Assembly (NCBI GenBank): GCA_902167325.1
Contig: LR632930.1
Span: 62,001-126,000 of the forward strand
Direction of reading: 5' to 3'
Length of the DNA stretch: 64,000 nt
Source: Chitinophaga pinensis
GTDB taxonomy: Bacteria > Bacteroidota > Bacteroidia > Chitinophagales > Chitinophagaceae
The translations under genes were made by a program, and so were the position numbers. The notes under the pieces were generated by a model. It made no database searches. It saw only the letters and a program-made list of their open reading frames with translations, and was not told the origin of the DNA. Below, one piece after another: positions 7,888 to 15,134 of this stretch (its first letter is position 1; each line of letters opens with the position of its first letter).

Positions 7888-8670
7888 ATGGCAATCTTAG
7901 ATGCTATGATGCCGTTCACCGGTAAACTCGGTAATGTCATCTCTTACAAGCGCAACGGTAAGCACTGTTTGCGCACGGTACCACAAACAGTCCGGCAAAC
8001 GGATAACACCCGCCGTGCTGCGAAAACATTCGGCGCTGCCAGCCGAAAAGGCGCCCTTATCCGCAGCGCCTTTACACCTGAATTAGACATCCACCCCGAC
8101 CGGATGCTGGTAAACCGCCTGAACAGCTACATTGTAGCGGCCGGCAGAAACAACCACGCAGGCCTCAAAGGCTTCCGCTTCAATGGCCACACCGGTCTCA
8201 GTAAGTTCTTCGGAAAACTGCCCGTGTTCTCCAATGACGGTAAGCTCCACATCCCCCCACAGGCTTTGACAACTTGTGAAAATGCCGTACGCATGGAGAT
8301 AAAAGTGATCGCTTCCCGGATCGACTTCAGCACCCGTACCCTTACAGGTACAGATACTGCCCGGATCAACATCGATCTGATCCGGCCCGTCCAACACTTC
8401 CACCAGTTCGAAGGCGCAGACCTGTGGATAAACGTACCCGGCAAAGGCACCCTGGTAGTAGTGGTACAGATAAAGTTCTTTTGGGAAGATTTTGATATCC
8501 GTGACCGGAAGTTCGAAGTAGCAGATATCCTGGCCGTTGTGGAAGACAAACCGCAACAGGCGCTCCTTACCAAAACAGCGCCCCGTAAGAAACTAACCCA
8601 AATACCAGCAGAACCTACCCGCAACACCGCTCCCGGTCAAAACGGACAGCCTCTCATCCAGCGGGAATAG
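7888..8670 (+). CDS. hypothetical protein, 260 aa (DUF6266-like opening)
   Basis: A 260-residue soluble basic protein with no signal peptide. The opening has a glycine-containing block (FTGKLGNVISYKRNGKHCLR) and then RRAAKTFGAAS, reminiscent of small Bacteroidota proteins of the DUF6266 type that occur in several copies per genome; that link is a guess. The middle alternates polar and hydrophobic stretches, as in beta-rich folds (LVVVVQIKFFWEDFDIRD). The C-terminal ~35 residues are Pro/Thr/Gln-rich and probably disordered. No operon partner: the flanks are 215 bp and 485 bp of non-coding DNA. Function unknown. Confidence 0.7.
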   Translation: MAILDAMMPFTGKLGNVISYKRNGKHCLRTVPQTVRQTDNTRRAAKTFGAASRKGALIRSAFTPELDIHPDRMLVNRLNSYIVAAGRNNHAGLKGFRFNGHTGLSKFFGKLPVFSNDGKLHIPPQALTTCENAVRMEIKVIASRIDFSTRTLTGTDTARINIDLIRPVQHFHQFEGADLWINVPGKGTLVVVVQIKFFWEDFDIRDRKFEVADILAVVEDKPQQALLTKTAPRKKLTQIPAEPTRNTAPGQNGQPLIQRE

Positions 8671-8722
8671 CAAACCGCCATAATAGAGAGTTTTTGCTAT
8701 AAGTAATTCATTATCAAATAAT

Positions 8723-8818
8723 ATGGAACCCAAATCTACCCGGCAGGCCACTCCTCCGCCAGCCAATGCCATGGGCCACAGGCACCCGACCTTCACTTCT
8801 ACTGCCTGCTATCACTAA
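8723..8818 (+). CDS. possible 31-residue peptide
   Basis: A short ATG-to-TAA frame 52 bp after the previous gene, encoding a His/Pro/Thr-rich peptide ending in TACYH. It sits in AT-rich then GC-rich DNA that otherwise lacks genes. There is no homologue I recognise and no strong ribosome-binding sequence, so this may be chance. Confidence 0.15.
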   Translation: MEPKSTRQATPPPANAMGHRHPTFTSTACYH

Positions 8819-8825
8819 CACCCCG

Positions 8826-8858
8826 CCTCCGCATCACTTCCGCATCACCTCCGCATCA
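8826..8858. repeat. 11-bp tandem repeat, three units
   Basis: Three head-to-tail copies of C(C/T)TCCGCATCA. The 11-bp unit is close to one helical turn, so the units face the same side of the helix. No function is known to me. Confidence 0.8.
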
Positions 8859-8914
8859 AGTCCACCTCATCTCCAAACATTATTGCAGGTTCACCCGTAG
8901 CTGTCGCGTAGACG

Positions 8915-8936
8915 CTACATAGATACTACATAGATA
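8915..8936. repeat. 11-bp tandem repeat, two units
   Basis: Two perfect head-to-tail copies of CTACATAGATA, about 56 bp after the other 11-bp cluster and with the same unit length but a different sequence. Confidence 0.8.
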
Positions 8937-9155
8937 CCTGCTTCAAACAAGCTTGATACTGCTTTATACCTTATTCGAACCCCAATGGAATATAGGTACC
9001 CTGTATGATCTGGTTATAACCGGGCGTAATCGCAGTTTCCCTCCCTTTTTGAACCAACCCCTAACAAACCGCAATTATTCTTAAGCCGGGATAAACATCC
9101 CTGTGTAACTTTAAACCCAAACACCTAACTTTTCATTACCCAAAACCGAATCAAC

Positions 9156-9458
9156 ATGCCAGTCTATTACATCAACAGTTACGATATCACTGATCCGGAA
9201 TTGTTTAAAACTTACGGCCCTCTGTTATTTCCCATTCTTAAACGATATGGCGCAGAGGTATTGGTATCGGACACTGCCGCACTGGCCGTGGAAGGCACAG
9301 CCCGCACTATGCACGCCATCGTTCAATTCCCTTCCGAAGAAGCAGCACTTCAATGTTATAACGATCCGGAATACCAGCCCGTAAAAGATATCAGGCACAG
9401 GTCAACCACCAATTGCACGATGGTTTTGGTAAAAGCATTCAGTATGGGCGGGAAATAG
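9156..9458 (+). CDS. DUF1330 family protein
   Basis: A 100-residue DUF1330 protein (dimeric alpha-beta barrel, ferredoxin-like fold). The family pattern is visible: YYINSYDITDPELFKTYGP at 4-22, the RYGAEVLVSD strand at 31-40, VQFPSEEAALQCYNDPEYQ at 56-74. The catalytic or ligand role of the family is not established. Single gene, followed by a convergent DUF4268 gene; no terminator hairpin is obvious in the 66 bp between them. The start ATG gives the standard N-terminus. Confidence 0.9.
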   Translation: MPVYYINSYDITDPELFKTYGPLLFPILKRYGAEVLVSDTAALAVEGTARTMHAIVQFPSEEAALQCYNDPEYQPVKDIRHRSTTNCTMVLVKAFSMGGK

Positions 9459-9524
9459 TATTTATGACTCCCGGACGGTCAGGCATGTAAAATGTCCGTA
9501 TTCTCCGTGGTAACGGGGTTAATT

Positions 9525-9989
9525 TTAACCATTAAATATCTCAAATGCATATTTCGCAGTACTCCAAAAATCATCCAGCGCCACGATCCGCGGTTTGAAG
9601 AAGGAGATCAGCGCAGGCCAGTCTTCTTTTCTGAAAACACTCACATCATCGATCTCCCGGTAAATACGGCTAACAACTTTCCCCTGTGCATTTTGCAAAT
9701 GCAGTTCCCATATCCACTCTTCCTGCAGGCTTTCGGCCAGCATATTCTTCAACACAGTGAATTGTTCCATCACCAGCTCCTGGATCCCCTCATCCGGATG
9801 CGTGCTCTCAATGGCAATAACCCCACCACGGCTACCTGCTTCCATTTTAAAGAACAGGTGCCGGATTCCGGTTTTATAATTGATCCAGTTGATCCGTAGC
9901 CCTTCGGCCGAAGGCTGCGGCGCTATATACTGGCCAAACGTGGTCCAGAATTCCTCTCTGATCCGGGATGCTTCCTCTTTCGAATACAA
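9525..9989 (-). CDS. DUF4268 domain-containing protein
   Basis: A 154-residue protein matching DUF4268 along its length: YSKEEASRIREEFWTTFG at the N-terminus, GLRINWINYKTG near 29-40, DEGIQELVMEQF near 66-77 and WPALISFFKPRIVALD near 125-140. The fold is thought to be related to restriction-endonuclease-like or DNA-associated proteins, but in this short stand-alone form the function is unknown. Cytoplasmic, no signal peptide. It is divergent from the outer-membrane barrel gene at 10167 with 177 bp between. Confidence 0.88.
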   Translation of the reverse strand: MYSKEEASRIREEFWTTFGQYIAPQPSAEGLRINWINYKTGIRHLFFKMEAGSRGGVIAIESTHPDEGIQELVMEQFTVLKNMLAESLQEEWIWELHLQNAQGKVVSRIYREIDDVSVFRKEDWPALISFFKPRIVALDDFWSTAKYAFEIFNG

Positions 9990-10166
9990 TACCTGCAGTT
10001 TAAGTGAATGATCGAAATCTGCTTACAAAACTAACCGATATTTATGGTTGCCGGTGCAGGCAGAATGCAAAGCATTTCCCGTTTTCGCAAATCATTCTCC
10101 CGTTTTGATAAACAGCCTTGTTAGTTAAAGACGAGTTTTGCGACCCATAACAATTTAGAACGGACC

Positions 10167-12614
10167 ATGCTAACCAACTATCGTGCAATACTTCCGCTTT
10201 TTGCAGGCTTACTGCTGAGCGGCCTCCCCTCCGCATTTTCACAATCGGCTCCCGGAGCTCCTGTGATCCGTGCGGTGGTAGCAGATTCTGCCAGCCGGCA
10301 GGCGCTACCGTATGTAACGGTCGGAGTGATGAATGACAAAGATGCTCCTGTAGCAGCAGCTTATTCCAGAGAAAATGGTGCTTTCAGCATACAGTTTCCC
10401 GGCCCCGGATCTTACCGGCTTGTAATTACCTCCGTAGGCCACCGCCCCCTTCAACTCGCCATTTCGGCCATAAACGGCAAAGTTTCCATGCCCGACACGC
10501 TTTTCCTTTCCGGCAGCACCCGGCAGTTGGGAGAAGTGCAGATCGTGGCACGCAAGCAGCTCATCGAGCAAAAGCCGGGCATGCTCGTTTACAATGCAGG
10601 TAATGATATCGGCAATAAAGGAGGAACTGCGGCTGATGTACTCCGCAAGGCACCCGCCCTTAATGTGGACCCTCAGGGCAACGTTTCCATGCGTGGCAGC
10701 GGTACCCTCCGCATATTGGTAGACGGTAAATACTCCGGCCAGATGGCGCGTAGTGCCGCTGATGCGCTGAATATGATGCCGGCAGACATTATCCAGTCTG
10801 TAGAAATCATCACCGCCCCCTCTGCCCGCTACGATGCGGAAGGAGCAGCCGGTGTGATCAATATCATTACTAAAAAAGGCAGCAAACGCTTCAGCGGTGC
10901 GCTCGAAGTAACGGCCAGCAACTGGGAACAGGCCATCAACCCACGTGTTTCATTATCCCGCGACAAATGGAATATGAGCTTCCACGGCCACTTCCACCGC
11001 CTGCAGGACAAAGCTGCCGCTATTACGGAACGTACATCCCTGAACCAGGGAGGCCACGCCACGCAAACCCTTTTCCAGGAAAAGCGGCAGAATAACGTAA
11101 TGCCCCACACTTCCGGTGAACTCACTATTGGCTTCACCCCTGATTCCGCCAGCGAGCTTAGCCTGAATGTGAACGCATGGCTGGGCTCCTGGCCCGATGG
11201 CAGCACACAAATAACCCGCATCCGTATGGCCAACGGCACTTACGCCGATGCCTACCTGCAGGATGCCCGTAAAAAAGAACGCTTCCACGGTGCCGACATC
11301 TCACTTGGTTATACCCGCAAACTAAAACGGCCCGGGCAGGAGTTCACCGCCATGGCCCAGGTATCTCCCACCGGCGGCAATTCATCTTACAACAGCAGTC
11401 AGACTACTGAAAACGGTAAGTTCCGTTCCCGTGAAGAGAACAACAGTCAAACCCGTAACACCGAATACACGCTGCAGGCCGATTACAGCCATCCGCTCAC
11501 TGCAGACGGCGCCTTCTCCCTCGAAAGCGGTGTTAAATCCATTTTCCGGGATGCCAATAACAACTATGATGTATGGTTTGCAGATGTGCCTCCTCCTGCT
11601 GCGCTGGTATTCCAACCCGACCGGTCGGACAGGTTCAGCTATTCGCAGACCGTGCTGGCAGGCTATATGCTCATGAAGATGAAAATGAAACATGGATGGT
11701 ACGCAGAAGCCGGCGCACGCCTCGAGCATACGGATATGAAAGGAAAATACCGCGGCGGGAAAGATGCATTCAGTAACAACCTGCTGAACTTTGTGCCTAC
11801 CGCCACTGTTTCCAAAAAACTGAATGACGCCCAATCGCTCAGTCTTAGCTATACCAAACGGCTGACCCGTCCATACATCTGGGATCTCAATCCTAATGCA
11901 GACGCCAGCGATCCCAGCAACATCGTGATGGGCAATCCTTCGCTTTTACCGGAGATCATGCATCAGGGAGAGCTTTCGTATGCCTACACCCCAACTTCCG
12001 GATTGTTCCTCAACATCGCAGCATTCTATAAACAAACCGACCAATCCATTTTCGACCTCACCACTACCGATATCGATGGCATTGCCACCACGCAGAAGCA
12101 GAACCTCGCGGGTAACCGTATGTACGGTCTCAACTTCAGCAGCTCCTACCAGCTTACCCCCAAATGGAACCTGAATGGTAACCTTAATGTGAACCGTCTC
12201 AATTATGAAAGTCGGGCACTGATGGTGGCCAATAAAGGCTGGGCTACGGATGTGAACATTAATACAATGTATAAACTCCCCGGCAATGTATCGCTGCAGG
12301 CATTCGGAGAATACTCCACCCGCAAGGTTACCTTCCAGGGGCACCGTACACCGTGGTACTTCTACAGCTTCTCCGCTAAAAAGGAACTGAAAGAAGCAAA
12401 GTTGACCGTCACGCTATCTGCCATCAATCCTTTCAATACTACACTTAGTCAAACCGAAGTAATCGAAACTGCAGCATTCCGCTCCAGGGTACTGAACCGC
12501 TACTACGACCGGTCGCTGAAGCTGACGCTCAACTGGGAATTTGGTTCCATGTTCGAACAGAAAACCCGTAAGAAGATCAGTAACGACGATGTGAAAGTGA
12601 AAGGTGCCGAATAA
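10167..12614 (+). CDS. TonB-dependent receptor-like outer-membrane beta-barrel protein
   Basis: An 815-residue outer-membrane protein. Signal peptide at about 1-25 (AILPLFAGLLLSGLPSAFS), a carboxypeptidase-regulatory-like beta domain at about 33-120, a plug domain at about 125-235 (ADVLRKAPALNVDPQGNVSMRGSG region, IEIITAPSARYDAEGAAGVINIITKK as its end) and a barrel to the C-terminus, of the OMP_b-brl_3 type. It ends in charged residues rather than the usual terminal aromatic. No lipoprotein or SusD partner is adjacent; a bidirectional terminator separates it from the convergent PepSY gene. The cargo is unknown; transport of metal chelates or peptides is typical of the group. Confidence 0.88.
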   Translation: MLTNYRAILPLFAGLLLSGLPSAFSQSAPGAPVIRAVVADSASRQALPYVTVGVMNDKDAPVAAAYSRENGAFSIQFPGPGSYRLVITSVGHRPLQLAISAINGKVSMPDTLFLSGSTRQLGEVQIVARKQLIEQKPGMLVYNAGNDIGNKGGTAADVLRKAPALNVDPQGNVSMRGSGTLRILVDGKYSGQMARSAADALNMMPADIIQSVEIITAPSARYDAEGAAGVINIITKKGSKRFSGALEVTASNWEQAINPRVSLSRDKWNMSFHGHFHRLQDKAAAITERTSLNQGGHATQTLFQEKRQNNVMPHTSGELTIGFTPDSASELSLNVNAWLGSWPDGSTQITRIRMANGTYADAYLQDARKKERFHGADISLGYTRKLKRPGQEFTAMAQVSPTGGNSSYNSSQTTENGKFRSREENNSQTRNTEYTLQADYSHPLTADGAFSLESGVKSIFRDANNNYDVWFADVPPPAALVFQPDRSDRFSYSQTVLAGYMLMKMKMKHGWYAEAGARLEHTDMKGKYRGGKDAFSNNLLNFVPTATVSKKLNDAQSLSLSYTKRLTRPYIWDLNPNADASDPSNIVMGNPSLLPEIMHQGELSYAYTPTSGLFLNIAAFYKQTDQSIFDLTTTDIDGIATTQKQNLAGNRMYGLNFSSSYQLTPKWNLNGNLNVNRLNYESRALMVANKGWATDVNINTMYKLPGNVSLQAFGEYSTRKVTFQGHRTPWYFYSFSAKKELKEAKLTVTLSAINPFNTTLSQTEVIETAAFRSRVLNRYYDRSLKLTLNWEFGSMFEQKTRKKISNDDVKVKGAE

Positions 12615-12626
12615 TAAAAAGCTTTA

Positions 12627-12672
12627 AAAGAAAAAGGCCGTTGTCGCAGGTGCGGCAACGGCCTTTTTCTTT
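12627..12672. terminator. bidirectional terminator
   Basis: A long inverted repeat (AAAGAAAAAGGCCGTTG and its complement around a ~12-base loop) with A- and T-runs on its sides. It ends the barrel gene and overlaps the stop of the convergent PepSY gene. Confidence 0.9.
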
Positions 12673-13828
12673 ATTGGGCCACGGCTTGTTGTGGTCGCTT
12701 CGATGGTTTCTTTTTCTGTTTCTTCCGCTTTCCCCACCAGATGATAAACCCGGTGATGGGTAAACTGGCGGCGATGAGGGAACCGATAAAGTAAATGATT
12801 TTGGAAGGAAGCCCCAGGATCAGGCCCGTGTGCAGCGAATAGTTCATCCGGCGCCACTTGGTACCAAAGTTCGCTTCTGCAAACGGTACGGCATCTATCC
12901 CACCGGCCTGTAACTTTTTACCGGTATACTGATCGAAGAAATATCCTGTGTAAAAGGCACCTTCCATATTCACATAAGTATACACGGCTGCTGCTGGTTC
13001 ATCATCTTCCGGAATACCGATCAGTACTGCAGAACTTTTTGGGACAGACAGTTCGTTTACCGACTTGCGCCAAACATCGTCCACCACCCGCAACTTCGGA
13101 AGTGCGTCTGCACGTGTGGTATCGGAAAGCGGCTCGTAATAAGCAGGCATCGGTTCACCGCCGGTGGTTAGCCAGTAAAATGGTTTCGATATCCAGCCAA
13201 AGCCCATGTAAATACCTGTAAATGCCATGAGGATGGTAACGGGCAGGGTGTAAAAACCAAGCACATTATGCAGGTCGTAATTCACCCGTTTCAGTTTTCC
13301 TTTCCAGAGGATGGTGAAAGCGTTTTTGATATTATGACGGTTCCATTTCTTCGGCCACCACAGGATAAGTCCGGTAATGAGCAGGAAAAGGAAGATCAGC
13401 GTACTCCACAGCACTACATGCTTTCCAATTTCGAGGGGCATCCAAAGATGCACATGGCCGTCTTCCATATAGCTGAAAAAGTCTATCTTTTTTACGATGC
13501 CATTAACCTTCCCGGTATAAGGATTCACATACACCACCGAATCGGAATGAAATGTTACTTCCGCTGCTTTTCCCGGAATGTGATATTGGATCGAATGCAC
13601 ATGCATGCCGGGCATTACCGCTTCCGCAGCGGGTACCAGTACCGATGGTGGCAGCTGTTGCGCTCCAGCAGGTGCTGCTGCCATCCTTTCCGGGTTTATC
13701 CAGTCGCGCAGATCGGATTCAAATACCAGTATACAACCGGTGATGGAAACGATGAACACGATGCCCCCTGTTACAATGCCTATCCAGAGGTGGAACCAGG
13801 CGTTAAATTTCAATAATGCAGATTTCAT
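12671..13828 (-). CDS. PepSY-associated membrane protein (XusC-like)
   Basis: A 385-residue inner-membrane protein of the PepSY-TM family. It starts with a helix at about 12-38 (WIGIVTGGIVFIVSITGCI) and has further helices near 145-165, 195-215 and 335-360, with a long periplasmic PepSY-containing loop between the first pair. The C-terminal tail is very basic (GKRKKQKKKPSKRP). It is the last gene of a minus-strand unit after a TonB receptor and a DUF4374 lipoprotein, the same three families as XusA-XusB-XusC of Bacteroides, where PepSY-TM proteins are proposed to act on iron or siderophore at the inner membrane (reduction or release). A hairpin terminator upstream may lower its expression relative to the first two genes. 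Confidence 0.85.
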   Translation of the reverse strand: MKSALLKFNAWFHLWIGIVTGGIVFIVSITGCILVFESDLRDWINPERMAAAPAGAQQLPPSVLVPAAEAVMPGMHVHSIQYHIPGKAAEVTFHSDSVVYVNPYTGKVNGIVKKIDFFSYMEDGHVHLWMPLEIGKHVVLWSTLIFLFLLITGLILWWPKKWNRHNIKNAFTILWKGKLKRVNYDLHNVLGFYTLPVTILMAFTGIYMGFGWISKPFYWLTTGGEPMPAYYEPLSDTTRADALPKLRVVDDVWRKSVNELSVPKSSAVLIGIPEDDEPAAAVYTYVNMEGAFYTGYFFDQYTGKKLQAGGIDAVPFAEANFGTKWRRMNYSLHTGLILGLPSKIIYFIGSLIAASLPITGFIIWWGKRKKQKKKPSKRPQQAVAQ

Positions 13829-13841
13829 AGTTGTCGTACAT

Positions 13842-13875
13842 AAAAAACGACACTTTCCCGGAGTACGGGAAAGTG
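13842..13875 (-). terminator. intra-operon terminator/attenuator
   Basis: On the minus strand a perfect 10-bp stem (CACTTTCCCG, five-base loop, complement) is followed by TCG and six T. It lies in the 70 bp between the DUF4374 and PepSY genes and should allow only part of the transcripts to reach the latter. Confidence 0.75.
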
Positions 13876-13898
13876 CCTTGTCCGTTTGCGGGACGTGA

Positions 13899-15116
13899 TT
13901 ATTTCAGTTTATCCACGCGCAGCAGGTAATCGTACCCACCGGCGATTTCCAATCCCGGAGTGATCGCGTCGCGTTCAATATCGTATACCCAGATATAGTC
14001 TTTCCCTGTCTGGGAGTTTACCATGATGTAAGCGTTATTGCCATCCAGCGATACGGTTTGCAGCATTTCGCCCTTATCGAGCGGCAGCTCAGTCAGCTTG
14101 CGTACCACGGTACCTTTCGCCAGATCCAGCACCGCGTATCCCATAATGTGGTTAGCATCGGTACCATCGTCGAACGCGGCTTTGTATTTCACCAGCGCAC
14201 GGCCATTGCCCAATCCGTAAAGTGCTACACCACTGCCCCCCAGCAACTGGTCAAGGTTCACAAAATACGACGCGTCGAATTCAGTTGTACCCTTCTTTAT
14301 TTTGTATAGCACCGAAGGCATGGTGGCAGACAGCCATCCGGGATAAGACAGTGCATAGTAATCACCTTTGTTATCGACAGCGGTAGCCGACATCCACATA
14401 TTGGAAATACCTGCTCCAACAGAACGGTTATCTTCCAGCTGCTTTACCAGTGTAAGAGAAGGATAATCGAAAATGGCAACAATAGCCTTAGGATATGCAG
14501 GGTCCGGCCAGGTGGCGGTATAGGCCATGGTCAGGAAAAGCTTACCGTCTACATAATCCAGGCTGCGGGCAGCAAGGGATGCATACCCTGCCGGTATGGG
14601 ATTAACAGGCAGCTCGGCATTCTTTACAGACAGATCATTCGTATTCACAACGGAGCAAAGCATTTTCGTACGGGTACCATCGGTCCCAACAAATACCAGT
14701 GTGGTATCGTTAATCCAGCAGTAGCTGGAAACGCTGGACTGATACGTGAATGGTACCTGCTTTACGGTAGACAGCTGATTGTCTTTCAGCGAAAACTTCG
14801 AAAGCTTGCTGTTATTGGAACTGGTGCTGGGATAATAGTAAAACCCGTTTCGGCCCACCACACCATAATCTGCCTTACCGGTTACTTCTACCCCGTTGCC
14901 TTTCAGGCTTACTGCCCCTTTCAGCAGTGATTCTGCACCCACCACATATTGTGCGGTATTGGGCCAGGAACCCAGCTGGATCCAGATGGCGAAGTTTTCG
15001 GAACCGTTACCGGGACCAATGGAGATTTTATCGTCGTATTTCACACAGGCGCCGAGGGTAGCCATTCCCATCACAAGGGCGGCTGCACGGCTCCATTTTG
15101 TAAGTAAAGTGTTCAT
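13899..15116 (-). CDS. DUF4374 lipoprotein (XusB-like siderophore-binding)
   Basis: A 405-residue lipoprotein: signal peptide with lipobox LGAC (Cys24), then a beta-propeller-like DUF4374 domain with repeated blade motifs (KLFLTMAYTATW, ALYGLGNGRALVKYKA, NAYIMVNSQTGKDYIWVYDIE). In Bacteroides thetaiotaomicron the DUF4374 protein XusB is a surface lipoprotein that binds siderophores made by other bacteria. The gene follows the TonB receptor by 18 bp and precedes the PepSY gene, so the operon has the Xus gene order. No Asp/Glu cluster directly follows the lipobox apart from KYDDK (25-29), which fits the Bacteroidota surface-export pattern. Confidence is high for family, moderate for ligand. Confidence 0.88.
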   Translation of the reverse strand: MNTLLTKWSRAAALVMGMATLGACVKYDDKISIGPGNGSENFAIWIQLGSWPNTAQYVVGAESLLKGAVSLKGNGVEVTGKADYGVVGRNGFYYYPSTSSNNSKLSKFSLKDNQLSTVKQVPFTYQSSVSSYCWINDTTLVFVGTDGTRTKMLCSVVNTNDLSVKNAELPVNPIPAGYASLAARSLDYVDGKLFLTMAYTATWPDPAYPKAIVAIFDYPSLTLVKQLEDNRSVGAGISNMWMSATAVDNKGDYYALSYPGWLSATMPSVLYKIKKGTTEFDASYFVNLDQLLGGSGVALYGLGNGRALVKYKAAFDDGTDANHIMGYAVLDLAKGTVVRKLTELPLDKGEMLQTVSLDGNNAYIMVNSQTGKDYIWVYDIERDAITPGLEIAGGYDYLLRVDKLK

Positions 15117-15134
15117 ATCGTTAAGATGACAGAA

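Larger units (their letters stand above)
8671..9155. other. 485-bp gap with short tandem repeats
   Basis: No gene of normal size is visible. The gap holds a possible 31-codon frame, two clusters of 11-bp tandem repeats, and near 9106-9113 TAACTTTA, one base off the Bacteroidota -7 box, which may drive the DUF1330 gene 43 bp downstream. Confidence 0.6.

Noticed and set aside
8723..8818. RiPP-type precursor peptide
   Set aside because: No leader motif, modification enzyme or transporter nearby; kept only as a low-confidence small frame.
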